From assembly GCA_964654995.1 (NCBI GenBank), contig CAZZKF010000014.1:1-45539 (forward strand): a stretch of DNA of 45,539 bases. Direction: 5' to 3'. This stretch comes from CAZZKF01 sp964654995. Its GTDB lineage: Bacteria > Pseudomonadota > Alphaproteobacteria > CAZZKF01. This document shows, piece after piece, positions 24,500 through 33,090 of this stretch. The notes beneath the pieces are model-generated. The model was given only the letters and a program-made list of their open reading frames with translations. It did not search any database and was not told the DNA's origin. How positions within the stretch are numbered: the stretch's first letter is position 1; every line of letters begins with the position of its first letter. The translations under genes and the position numbers were made by a program.

Positions 24500-25426
24500 T
24501 CAGGACCCGACGGCGGCGGCCACCTCGGCGGCGAAATCGCTTTGCTCGCGCTCGATCCCCTCGCCCAGACGGAAGCGCACGAAACCGCTCACCGCAACCT
24601 CGGTGCCCAGGTCTTCCGCCGCCTGCTCCAGCACCCTGGAGACCCGCGTCTCGCCGTCGATGACCCAGGTTTGACAGGTCAGAACCGCATCCTCGAAGAA
24701 CTTGCGCAGACGCCCCTCGACCATTTTCTCGATGACATGGTCGGGGCGGCCGGATTCGCGGGCCTGCTGGGTGAGCACCTCGCGCTCACGGGCAACGACA
24801 TCCGGGTCGAGATCCTCGACCGAAACCGCCTGCGGGCCGCTGGCCGCAATATGCATCGCCAGCTGCTTGCCCAGGGTCTCCAGCTTCGCCGGATCGGCGC
24901 TCGACTCGAGGCCGACCAGAACCCCGATCTTGCCGAGCTCGGGGGTCACCGCATTGTGCACATAGCTGGCGACGATGCCGGCATTCACGCTGACCGCGGC
25001 GCTGCGCCGAAGCTGGATGTTCTCGCCGATGGTGGCGATCAAATGGGTGATTTCCTCCTCGACCGTCCGGTCGGTGCCGGGATAGCCGCTTTTCAGGATC
25101 GCATCCAGATCGCCGTCGTTGGCCAGCGCCAGTTCGGCGGCGGTCTTCACGAAGGCCTGGAAGTCGGCGTTGCGGGCGACGAAATCGGTTTCCGAATTGA
25201 CCTCGACCATGGCCCCGGCGACGCCGTTGACGGCCAGCCCGACAAGCCCTTCGGCCGCCACCCGGCCGGCCTTCTTGGCGGCCGCGGCAAGGCCCTTGGT
25301 GCGCAGCCAGTCGATCGCCGCCTCGATGTCGCCGTCGGTTTCCACCAGCGCCTTCTTGCAGTCCATCATGCCGGCGCCCGATTTGCCGCGAAGTTCCTTG
25401 ACCAAAGCAGCCGTAATCTCAGCCAT
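24500..25426 (-). CDS. tsf: Elongation factor Ts
   Basis: This 308-residue nucleotide-exchange factor for EF-Tu begins MAEITAALVKELRGKSGAGM, with the UBA-like domain (1-55) carrying MDCKKALVETDGD. The core motif VEVNSETDFVARNADFQAFV (about 74-93) contacts EF-Tu. The C-terminal dimerisation region is complete. GAGG lies 7 bases before the ATG. It follows rpsB after 81 bp. Confidence 0.97.
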   Translation of the reverse strand: MAEITAALVKELRGKSGAGMMDCKKALVETDGDIEAAIDWLRTKGLAAAAKKAGRVAAEGLVGLAVNGVAGAMVEVNSETDFVARNADFQAFVKTAAELALANDGDLDAILKSGYPGTDRTVEEEITHLIATIGENIQLRRSAAVSVNAGIVASYVHNAVTPELGKIGVLVGLESSADPAKLETLGKQLAMHIAASGPQAVSVEDLDPDVVAREREVLTQQARESGRPDHVIEKMVEGRLRKFFEDAVLTCQTWVIDGETRVSRVLEQAAEDLGTEVAVSGFVRFRLGEGIEREQSDFAAEVAAAVGS

Positions 25427-25446
25427 GGTTATACCTCTGCATTAAA

Positions 25447-25496
25447 GTGTCTCAGCATCCCGCTGAAAAACTTGATAAATCCAATCTTCAAGACAC
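25447..25496 (-). promoter_or_regulatory. Structured rpsB-tsf intergenic RNA segment
   Basis: GTGTCT and AGACAC (minus strand) can pair across about 38 bases, enclosing a small CAGC/GCTG hairpin; CTTGA/TCAAG is a competing pairing. The segment is AT-rich compared with its flanks and is in the place where many bacteria modulate the rpsB:tsf ratio. There is no clear T-run, so attenuation is only suggested. Confidence 0.3.
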
Positions 25497-25507
25497 ACCG
25501 AAAAGGA

Positions 25508-26601
25508 TCAGCTTGCAGCCGCCGGCGGGGCCTCGGACTCAGCCTTTGACTCCGCACTCTCGGGCTCGGATTCGGNNNNNNNNNNNNNNNNNNNNNNNNN
25601 NNNNNNNNNNNNNNNNNNNNNNNNNNNNNNNNNNNNNNNNNNNNNNNNNNNNNNNNNNNNNNNNNNNNNNNNNNNGCATCGTCGCCGGCGCTGCCATCCG
25701 CCTCCGGCGCCGGCGCATCAGCGGCGGGCTCGGCAACGGCCTCGGCGGGTGCCGCCTTCTCTTCGGAAACGGTTGCGGCGGCATCGCCGTCCTCAGTCCC
25801 GGCGGCCGCCGGTTCGCCGGCGCCATCGCCGGCCGACGCCGCGGCTTCCGGCTCGGGCAGGGCTTCGGCCACCGGAGCTTCCGCCTCGCCGAGATCGACG
25901 CCCTGGGCCGCCAGTTCCTTCTCGAGCCCGTCGAGCACCGCCAGGCACACCAGATCGCAATAGAGATTGATGGCGCGCAGCGCGTCGTCATTGCCGGGGA
26001 TCGGATAATCGATCCCGTCCGGGTTGGAATTGGTGTCCAGCACCGCGACGATGGGGATGCCGAGCTTGCGGGCTTCGGCCACCGCGATCGCTTCCTTGTT
26101 GGTGTCGATGATGAACACGATGTCCGGAAGGCCGCCCATGTCCTTGATGCCGCCCAGCGAGCGTTCCAGCTTGTCGCGCTCGCGGGTGAGCTGAAGCAGC
26201 TCCTTCTTGGTCAGCCCCGCCTGTTCGGCCTCGATGGTTTCCTCGAGCCGGCGCAGCCGCTTGATCGATTCCGAGATCGTCGACCAGTTGGTCAGCATGC
26301 CGCCGAGCCAGCGGTGGTTGACGTAATACTGACCGCAGCGCCGGGCGGCCTCGGCCACCGGCGCCGAGGCCTGACGCTTGGTGCCGACGAACAGCACGCG
26401 GCCACCTTCGGCGGCTACGTCACGGATGACCTCGAGCGCCCGATAGAGCAGCGGCACCGTGATCGACAGATCGATGATATGGATCTTGTTGCGAATGCCG
26501 AAGATGTACTGGGACATCTTCGGATTCCAGCGGTGGGTCTGATGACCGAAATGAACGCCGGCCTCGAGAAGCTGGCGCATGGTAAAGGTGGGCATCACCA
26601 T
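25508..26601 (-). CDS. rpsB: 30S ribosomal protein S2 with long acidic tail (split by an N run)
   Basis: The S2 core (about 1-235) is clear: AGVHFGHQTHRWNPKM, RVLFVGTKRQASAPV, HRWLGGMLTNW, IPIVAVLDTNSNPDGIDYPI. A low-complexity Ala/Glu/Pro tail of at least 95 residues follows, where enteric S2 ends at 241. The N run 25576-25675 falls in this tail. After the gap the natural frame reads ESEPESAESKAESEAPPAAAS and stops at 25508. The frame continued through 100 N would instead give an Arg/Pro-rich peptide ending at 25429, so the gap is not truly 100 bases. AAAGGA is 8 bases upstream of ATG 26601; ATG 26595 is an alternative. Confidence 0.94.
25576..25675. other. Assembly gap 3 (100 N) inside the rpsB tail
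   Basis: Unlike the other two N runs, the flanks do not repeat each other, so sequence is missing here. Frame continuity of the acidic tail needs a true gap length of 2 modulo 3. The repetitive GC-rich Ala/Glu/Pro coding sequence probably caused the break. Confidence 0.9.
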
Positions 26602-26721
26602 GCCGGGTATCCTTTCTCCGGTTGAACCTCCGCCGGACTGTGGTCGGCGCGGACGCCGACACCGGAGCGACGAAGCGGATGCATCCCGCCCGCCGCATGT
26701 CCAGCGTGTGAAATCAAGGGC

Positions 26722-26750
26722 GTCTTAGCGGGTACGCGCCCGGCTTTCAA
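26722..26750 (-). promoter_or_regulatory. Probable rpsB promoter
   Basis: On the minus strand TTGAAA, 17 bases, then TAAGAC lies 121-149 bp upstream of the rpsB start, in the 185-bp space after the NUDIX gene. The -35 and spacing are good and the -10 is moderate. A long leader for S2 autoregulation would fit. Nothing else is recognised in 26602-26786. Confidence 0.4.
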
Positions 26751-26786
26751 GCACAAAGTGGCGAACGGCCGCGACGGCCCTGCGCG

Positions 26787-27590
26787 TCAGGGTTTCATCA
26801 CCGCATCGACCGGCGCTTCGGTGGTCGCATAGCCGGCCTCGGGGCCGATGCACAGGTAAAGGGTCTCGCCCCGCGTCTCGATCCACGGCAGGATCGGCGC
26901 GATTGGCCGCCTGCCCGCCATCTCCAGGGCCTCCTCGACGGTCCGGCTTTCGGCCAGCTGCTCGAGGTTGAGCCGCGTAGGGAACACCACGGTGAGCTCG
27001 CCGGCAGCCGCCGCCGCGAGGGCGCGTTCAGGCGTGATCCACACCGAATCGACCGATTCCGAGCCATCGTGAACCGCCAGTTGCTCCGATGGCACGGCGG
27101 CCAGGAAAAACAGCGTATCGAACCGCTTGGGCATCGCTTCCGGCGTGATCCAGTGGGAAAAGACGACCAGGCAGTCGCCGGCCAGCTCGAGGTCTTCGCG
27201 CACCGCCAGGGTCGCCAGATCGATGCGCCCGGCGAGCAGATCGGCCCGGTACTGCAAGTCCAACTCGGCAAGCCGCGCCCCATCGAGAAAAACGTCGCTG
27301 CCGCGCGGGCGGGCCAGCAGGATGCCGCATTCCTCGAACGCCTCGCGGATGGCGGCGATGCGAAAGGCGAGCGCGTCGGGGGCCAGTCCCTCGGCGCCGC
27401 GGCACAGGGCACCCAGCGCCGGGGCGCGATCGGGCTCATCGACCTTGCCGCCCGGGAACACCAGCGCGCCGGAGGCAAAATCGATGCGGTGATGGCGCTT
27501 GACCATGAACACCTCGAGGCCGTCTGTGCCGTCGCGCAACAACAGAACGGTGGCCGCGGGGCGCGGCGGACTGGGGGTCTGTTCGCTCAT
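26787..27590 (-). CDS. NUDIX hydrolase, NUDT19-like with split Nudix box
   Basis: This is a 267-residue protein with a Nudix signature in two parts: FPGGKVDEPD (about 45-54), then after an insert of about 25 residues REAFEECGIL (about 82-91), which holds the metal-binding Glu residues. Such inserts mark the NUDT7/8/19 group acting on CoA or nucleotide diphosphates. The substrate cannot be read from sequence. The remaining part (IPTRLNLEQLAESRTVEEAL-like region near 200) is typical of this group. It lies 24 bp after dnaE and probably shares its transcript. It starts at ATG 27590. Confidence 0.85.
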   Translation of the reverse strand: MSEQTPSPPRPAATVLLLRDGTDGLEVFMVKRHHRIDFASGALVFPGGKVDEPDRAPALGALCRGAEGLAPDALAFRIAAIREAFEECGILLARPRGSDVFLDGARLAELDLQYRADLLAGRIDLATLAVREDLELAGDCLVVFSHWITPEAMPKRFDTLFFLAAVPSEQLAVHDGSESVDSVWITPERALAAAAAGELTVVFPTRLNLEQLAESRTVEEALEMAGRRPIAPILPWIETRGETLYLCIGPEAGYATTEAPVDAVMKP

Positions 27591-27614
27591 ATCGTGGTTG
27601 GCACCTTCAATGGA

Positions 27615-30600
27615 TCAGACTTCGTGGGCTTCGATGACGCCGGGGATGGCCTGAACGGCATCGAGAACCCGCGGGGTTATGGCATAGCGCTCAGGCAAGG
27701 CGATTTCAACTTCGCGGGCGCCCGCGTCCAGCACGAGGACCAGGCTGACCAGCCCTTTTCGCCCCTTGTTGCGATCCAGAATGTCGCGGATCGCCGGCAA
27801 GGGCGCAGCATCGTCGACGCGGATCGACAGCCCGGTGCCGGCATTCGCCACCACCTCGTCCAATGGCCGCATGCCCTGGGCGATCAGGCGCGGGGTATCA
27901 CCTTCCTCAAGCCGGGCATCGACCGAGACCACGACCATGCGGTTGACTTCCAGGAAGCTGCGCGCGGCGCTCAGGACTTCCGAAAACACCGTGACCTCGA
28001 AGCGGCCCGACGGGTCCGACATCTCGACAAAGGCAAAGGGATTGCCCCTGGCCGACTTGCGTTCCTGAATGCGCGAGATGACGCCGGCGAGGCGATAGCG
28101 GCTGCCGCCCTTGGCCAGGCGCTCCGCCAGTTCGGCGCTCGGCACGATGCGCTCCTGCTCGAGCGCCCGGGCGAACCCGTCGAGGGGGTGGCCGGTGAGG
28201 TAGAAGCCGATCGCCTCGAACTCATATTCAAGCCGCTCGATCGGCGTCCAGTCGGGCGTCTCGGGAAGGCTCGGGCGATCCGAGACCGTGGCCTCGCCGA
28301 ACAGGCTGACCTGGCGCGATTCACGCTCGGCGGCGCGGGCCGCGGCATGGCCCAGAAGCTGCTCGATATTGGCAAACACCCGGGCGCGGTTGCGACACAG
28401 GGCATCGAACGCGCCGGCCTTGACCAGATTCTCGATCTGGCGCTTGTTGATGACGCGGGGGTCGATGCGCTCGGCGAAATCGAAGATGTCACGAAACGGC
28501 CCGCCCGAGGCCCGGGTCGCGACCACCGCCTCCATGGCGTGGCGCCCGACATTCTTGATCGCCGCCAGCGCATAGCGCACGGCAAGCACCGGAGCGCCCT
28601 CCCCGTCCTGCACCTCCTCGACGGCGAAATCGGGCTCCGAGCGGTTGATGTCGGGCGGCAACAGACGGATACCGAGGCGCTCCAGTTCGGCCCGGAAGAT
28701 TGCCAGCCGGTCGGTGTTGCCGAGATCGAGCGTCATCGAAGCGGCCATGAACTCGACCGGATAATGGGCCTTCAGCCAGGCCGTCTGATAGGCCACCAGA
28801 GCATAGGCTGCGGCATGGCTCTTGTTGAAGCCGTAGCCGGCGAACTTGGCGACCAGATCGAAGATGAAGCTGGCCTGCCCGCGCTCGACACCGCGCTCGG
28901 TGGCGCCGGAGACGAAGCGCTCGCGCTGGGCATCCATTTCGGAGGCGATCTTCTTGCCCATGGCGCGGCGCAGCAGATCGGCCTCGCCCAGCGAATAGCC
29001 GGCGAGAACCTGGGCGATCTGCATCACCTGCTCCTGATAGATGATGACGCCGTAGGTCTCCTTGAGGATGTCGGTCAGCGATTCGTGCAGATAATCGGGC
29101 GTTTCCTCGCCGTGCTTGCGCTTGATGTAGGTCGGAATGTTGTCCATCGGCCCGGGGCGATACAGCGCGACGAGGGCGATGATGTCCTCGAAGCTGTCGG
29201 GCTTGAGCTTGCGCAGCACGTCGCGCATGCCGGAGCCTTCAAGCTGGAACACCCCGACCGAATCGCCGCGCCCCAGAAGCTCGAAGGTCCTGGCGTCATC
29301 GAGCGGCAGATGCGCGATATCGACCTCGATGCCGCGCCGGCGCACGAGCGCGCAGGCCCGGTCGATGATGGTCAGGGTCTTGAGGCCCAAAAAGTCGAAT
29401 TTGACCAGACCCGCCTTTTCCACCCACTTCATGTTGAACTGGGTGACCGGCATGTCCGAGCGCGGATCGCGATAGAGCGGCACCAGCTCATCGAGGGGCC
29501 GGTCGCCGATCACCACACCGGCGGCATGGGTCGAGGCGTGGCGGTAAAGCCCTTCCAGTTTGAGCGCAATATCCAGCATGCGGGCGACCGCCGGGTCATG
29601 ATCGCGCTCGTACCGAAGCCGCGGCTCGCCGGCGATGGCCTGGGCGAGAGTCACCGGATTGGCCGGATTGTTGGGCACCATCTTGCACAGACGGTCGACC
29701 TGGCCATAGGGCATTTCCAGCACCCGGCCGACATCGCGCATGACGGCGCGCGCCTGCAGCTTGCCGAAGGTGATGATCTGGGCGACCTGGGCGGCACCGT
29801 ACTTGTCCTGAACGTAACGGATCACCAGATCGCGCTTGTCCTGACAGAAATCGATGTCGAAATCGGGCATCGAGACGCGCTCGGGGTTGAGGAATCGCTC
29901 GAACAGCAGGCCGAAGCGCAAGGGATCGAGCTCGGTGATGGTCAGCGCCCAGGCAACCACCGAGCCGGCGCCCGAACCGCGCCCCGGGCCGACCGGCACA
30001 CCGTTGCCCTTGGCCCAACGGATGAAATCGGCAACGATCAGGAAATAGCCGGGAAAGCCCATCTGGTTGATGATCGCCAGCTCGTGCTCGAGCCGTTCGC
30101 GGTACGGCCGGGCCGCCGCCTCGCGGGCCGTCTCGTCCATCTCCGGCGTCCACACCTGGGCGGCCAGGCGCGCCTCAAGCCCGTCGCGGGCCTGGGCGGC
30201 GAGAATCTCCGCCTCGCTGCCGGCGCTGCTCTCCGCTCCCTCGGCGTAGCGCGGCAGGATGGGATCGCGCAGCGGCGCCATATAGGCGCAGCGCCGGGCC
30301 ACCACCAGGGTATTCGCCACCGCTTCCGGCAGGTCGGCGAACAGGGCCTTCATCTCGGCCGCGGTCTTGAACCGGTGCTCGGGCGAGAGGCGACGGCGGT
30401 CGCCCTGGCTGACATAGGCCCCTTCGGCGATGCACAGCAGCGCATCATGGGCCTCGAACATCTCGGCGTCCGAGAAATAGACGTCATTGGTGGCCAGCAA
30501 GGGCACGTCGGCGTCATAGGCGAAATCGAGAAAGGCATCCTCGGTCGCCGCCTCTTCCGCCAGACCGTGGCGCATGATCTCGACATACAGGCGCCCGGGG

Positions 30601-31106
30601 AACAGCTCGGTGAGGCGATCAAACAGCTCGCGGGCGCGCACCTCGCGGCCTTGCAGAAGCAACCGCCCAAGGGGCCCCGGCGCGCCGCCGGTGAGCGCGA
30701 TCAGCCCGCCGTTGAGCTCGGCCAGATCGTCGAGGCACACCTGCGGGCGCTCGTTGCCGGTTGTCTGCAGATGCGCCCGGCTCACCAGCTTGAGCAGATT
30801 GCGATAGCCCTCCTCGTTCTGGACCAGCAGGCCGATGGCCGCCGGCGGCGCCGGCGGGCCGTTGCCGTTGCCCTGATCGTCGTCGATGCCGAGCCCCAGG
30901 GAACAGCCGATGATCGGCTGCACGCCGGCGTCCGCCAGGGTGGTCGAGAATTCCAGCGCGCCGAACAGATTGTTGGTGTCGGTCACCGCGCAGGCCGGCA
31001 TGTCGTGACGCTGGCACAGGGCCGCCAGGTCACGGATATGGATGGCGCCTTCCGAGAGCGAATAGGCGGTATGCAGGCGCAAATGAACGAAGTCGGCGTG
31101 GGCCAT
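27615..31106 (-). CDS. dnaE: DNA polymerase III alpha subunit
   Basis: This 1163-residue replicative polymerase is full length for the DnaE1 type. The PHP domain is at the N-terminus (HLRLHTAYSLSEGA, 8-21; VTDTNNLFGA 41-50). The palm has GPGRGSGAGS (373-382) and MPDFDIDF with catalytic Asp pair (413-420), then the third Asp in VKFDFLGLKTL. Tandem HhH and OB-fold regions follow (for example GVISRIQERKSARGNPFAFV), with a tau-binding C-terminus. It lies 9 bp after lolD, so it appears to be transcribed with proS-lolC-lolD. Confidence 0.98.
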   Translation of the reverse strand: MAHADFVHLRLHTAYSLSEGAIHIRDLAALCQRHDMPACAVTDTNNLFGALEFSTTLADAGVQPIIGCSLGLGIDDDQGNGNGPPAPPAAIGLLVQNEEGYRNLLKLVSRAHLQTTGNERPQVCLDDLAELNGGLIALTGGAPGPLGRLLLQGREVRARELFDRLTELFPGRLYVEIMRHGLAEEAATEDAFLDFAYDADVPLLATNDVYFSDAEMFEAHDALLCIAEGAYVSQGDRRRLSPEHRFKTAAEMKALFADLPEAVANTLVVARRCAYMAPLRDPILPRYAEGAESSAGSEAEILAAQARDGLEARLAAQVWTPEMDETAREAAARPYRERLEHELAIINQMGFPGYFLIVADFIRWAKGNGVPVGPGRGSGAGSVVAWALTITELDPLRFGLLFERFLNPERVSMPDFDIDFCQDKRDLVIRYVQDKYGAAQVAQIITFGKLQARAVMRDVGRVLEMPYGQVDRLCKMVPNNPANPVTLAQAIAGEPRLRYERDHDPAVARMLDIALKLEGLYRHASTHAAGVVIGDRPLDELVPLYRDPRSDMPVTQFNMKWVEKAGLVKFDFLGLKTLTIIDRACALVRRRGIEVDIAHLPLDDARTFELLGRGDSVGVFQLEGSGMRDVLRKLKPDSFEDIIALVALYRPGPMDNIPTYIKRKHGEETPDYLHESLTDILKETYGVIIYQEQVMQIAQVLAGYSLGEADLLRRAMGKKIASEMDAQRERFVSGATERGVERGQASFIFDLVAKFAGYGFNKSHAAAYALVAYQTAWLKAHYPVEFMAASMTLDLGNTDRLAIFRAELERLGIRLLPPDINRSEPDFAVEEVQDGEGAPVLAVRYALAAIKNVGRHAMEAVVATRASGGPFRDIFDFAERIDPRVINKRQIENLVKAGAFDALCRNRARVFANIEQLLGHAAARAAERESRQVSLFGEATVSDRPSLPETPDWTPIERLEYEFEAIGFYLTGHPLDGFARALEQERIVPSAELAERLAKGGSRYRLAGVISRIQERKSARGNPFAFVEMSDPSGRFEVTVFSEVLSAARSFLEVNRMVVVSVDARLEEGDTPRLIAQGMRPLDEVVANAGTGLSIRVDDAAPLPAIRDILDRNKGRKGLVSLVLVLDAGAREVEIALPERYAITPRVLDAVQAIPGVIEAHEV

Positions 31107-31115
31107 GGCGATCGG

Positions 31116-31835
31116 TTATTCCTCCCCTGCCCGGTCGGCCGGCGGGACCGTCGCTCCGCCGTCCATCAGAACGCCGTTGTGAAGCCGGACATGGCGGTCC
31201 ATGCGCCGGGCCAGCGCCGTGTTGTGGGTGGCGATCACCGCCGCCACCCCATGATCGCGGGCGACCCGCAACAGCTCCTCGAACACCGCATCGGCCGTCG
31301 CCTCGTCGAGGTTGCCGGTGGGCTCATCGGCGAGGATCAGCGCCGGCCGGTTGGCCAGCGCCCGGGCAATCGCAACCCGCTGCTGCTCGCCCCCCGAGAG
31401 CTCGGCCGGGCGATGGGTCAGCCGCTCCGCCAGCCCCAGGGCGGAAAGCAGCTCGCGGGCGCGGTCTTGCGCCTGTTGTTTGCCAAGGCCGGCGATCATC
31501 GGGGCGAGTGCCACGTTCTCCAGCGCCGTGAACTCGGGCAGCAGGTGATGGAACTGATAGACGAAGCCGATGCGGGTGCGCCGGGTGCGCGTGCGGCTGC
31601 GGTCATCCATGTCAGCGCAAGGCTTGCCTTCGATCCAGATATCGCCGGCATCGGCCCGCTCGAGCAGCCCGAGAATGTGCAAGAGTGTCGACTTGCCGGT
31701 CCCCGAGGCGCCGGTCAGACCAACGATCTCGCCACGCCGAACGGTCAGACTGGCACCCTTGAGCACCTCGAGGAGCGCATCGCCCTGACGGAACTTGCGC
31801 CAGATGTTGTCGAATTCGAGCACCGCCCCGGTCAT
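31116..31835 (-). CDS. lolD: Lipoprotein-releasing ABC transporter ATPase LolD
   Basis: This 239-residue ABC ATPase has Walker A GASGTGKST (42-50), Q-loop Gln94, signature LSGGEQQR (146-153), Walker B LILADEP (166-172) and a switch His in IATHN. The Lol-specific FVYQFHHLLPEFTALENV segment is present. It powers release of lipoproteins from the inner membrane to LolA. Start ATG 31835 follows the lolC stop by 5 bp, and dnaE follows by 9 bp. Confidence 0.95.
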   Translation of the reverse strand: MTGAVLEFDNIWRKFRQGDALLEVLKGASLTVRRGEIVGLTGASGTGKSTLLHILGLLERADAGDIWIEGKPCADMDDRSRTRTRRTRIGFVYQFHHLLPEFTALENVALAPMIAGLGKQQAQDRARELLSALGLAERLTHRPAELSGGEQQRVAIARALANRPALILADEPTGNLDEATADAVFEELLRVARDHGVAAVIATHNTALARRMDRHVRLHNGVLMDGGATVPPADRAGEE

Positions 31836-31840
31836 CGCAG

Positions 31841-33085
31841 CTACTCGTACCGCAGGGCTTCGACGGGATCGAGGCGGGCCGCCTGCCAGCTCGGATAGAA
31901 GGTCGCGGCAAACGACAGCAACAAGGTGACCACGGTGACCGCAATCACTTCCGTTTCGTCGACCTTGGCCGGAAGCTGGCTCAGGAAATAAATCTCGGCG
32001 GCGAACAGATCGGTTCCGGTAAGGCCTTCGATCAGCCGGCGGATGGATTCGATGTTGATCGAGAACAACAGACCCAGCGCCACGCCGATGGCGGTGCCGG
32101 CAACGCCGATCGAGGCCCCGGCAATGAAAAAGATGCGCATCACCGCACCCCGCGTCGCCCCCAGGGTGCGCAGAATGGCGATCTCGCCGCGCTTTTCCTT
32201 AACCAGCATAATGAGGCTGGAGATGATGTTGAAGGCGGCCACCAGGACGATCAGCGAAAGGATGATGAACATGACGTTGCGCTCGACCTGCAGGGCATTG
32301 AAATAGCCGGAATTGAGCTGGCGCCAATCGACGATGTTGCGCTCGGGCCCGGCGATCTTGGCCAGTGGGGCGAAAAACTCGGCCGTGTGGTCGGGATCGT
32401 CAACAATGATCTCGAGCCCGCTGACCCGGTCGCCCAGACGGAAAAAGCGTTGCGAGTCCTCGAGCGTCATGAACACGAAGCCGGAATCATATTCGTACAT
32501 GCCGATCTCGAAGACGGCGACGATTTCATAGGCCCGCATGCGCGGTGCGCTGCCGAAGGGCGTGTAGGTCGGCTGCGGCGAGATCAGCTCGATCTCGTCG
32601 CCGATGCCCAGGCCCAGATTGGCGGCCAGCCGGGCACCGACCACCACCCCGCCCGGCGGGCCGAAGTCGTTCAGATTGCCGCCGACGATGCCGTCGGCGA
32701 CAACCGCCGTGCCGCGCAGGTCCGCAGGCCGAATGCCGCGCACCAGAGCGCCCAGCGCCTGGCGCGGGCCCGAGGCCAGCACCTGGCCCTCGACGATGGG
32801 GGTCACCCGGCGGATGCCGGGAATGCCCCGCACCTTCGCCGCCAGCGCGTCGAAATCGCCCAGGTCCTCGCCCATGCCCTGAACCAGAAGATGGCCGTTG
32901 AGACCGATGATCCGGCTCAACAGCTCGATCCGGAAGCCGTTCATCACCGACATCACGATGATCAGGGTGGCGACGCCCAGGATGATGCCGAGCAGCGAGA
33001 AACCGGCGATCAGCGATATGAAGCCCTGTCCGCGGCGCGGGCGCAAATATCGGGCGGCCAGCATCCATTCGAACGGTGCGAACAT
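31841..33085 (-). CDS. lolC: Lipoprotein-releasing ABC transporter permease LolC/LolE
   Basis: This 414-residue permease of the FtsX/MacB type has transmembrane helix 1 near 20-45 (GFISLIAGFSLLGIILGVAT), a large periplasmic domain (about 50-260), and three helices at the C-terminus (about 265-295, 315-345, 375-400). The N-terminal motif FEWMLAARYLRPRRGQGFIS matches LolC/E. With LolD it forms the lipoprotein sorting transporter. Only one permease gene is present, which fits a homodimeric LolF-type transporter; the C/E label is therefore nominal. Confidence 0.93.
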   Translation of the reverse strand: MFAPFEWMLAARYLRPRRGQGFISLIAGFSLLGIILGVATLIIVMSVMNGFRIELLSRIIGLNGHLLVQGMGEDLGDFDALAAKVRGIPGIRRVTPIVEGQVLASGPRQALGALVRGIRPADLRGTAVVADGIVGGNLNDFGPPGGVVVGARLAANLGLGIGDEIELISPQPTYTPFGSAPRMRAYEIVAVFEIGMYEYDSGFVFMTLEDSQRFFRLGDRVSGLEIIVDDPDHTAEFFAPLAKIAGPERNIVDWRQLNSGYFNALQVERNVMFIILSLIVLVAAFNIISSLIMLVKEKRGEIAILRTLGATRGAVMRIFFIAGASIGVAGTAIGVALGLLFSINIESIRRLIEGLTGTDLFAAEIYFLSQLPAKVDETEVIAVTVVTLLLSFAATFYPSWQAARLDPVEALRYE

Positions 33086-33090
33086 GGGCG

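Noticed and set aside
25429..25507. Extension of rpsB through the 100 N to a stop at 25429
   Set aside because: The resulting peptide is Arg/Pro-rich and nearly reaches tsf. The alternative frame continues the acidic tail and stops at 25508, which is far more natural.
25521..25730. A 55-bp overlap at the third N run, as at the first two
   Set aside because: The flanks were compared and do not match. The frame offset happens to fit a 55-bp overlap modulo 3, but there is no repeated sequence, so it is a true gap.
27069..31898. A 1609-codon open frame on the plus strand across the NUDIX, dnaE and lolD genes
   Set aside because: It is antisense to three clearly recognisable genes. Long antisense frames are expected in GC-rich DNA with strong third-position bias, and its translation is His/Gln/Gly/Arg-rich without any domain.
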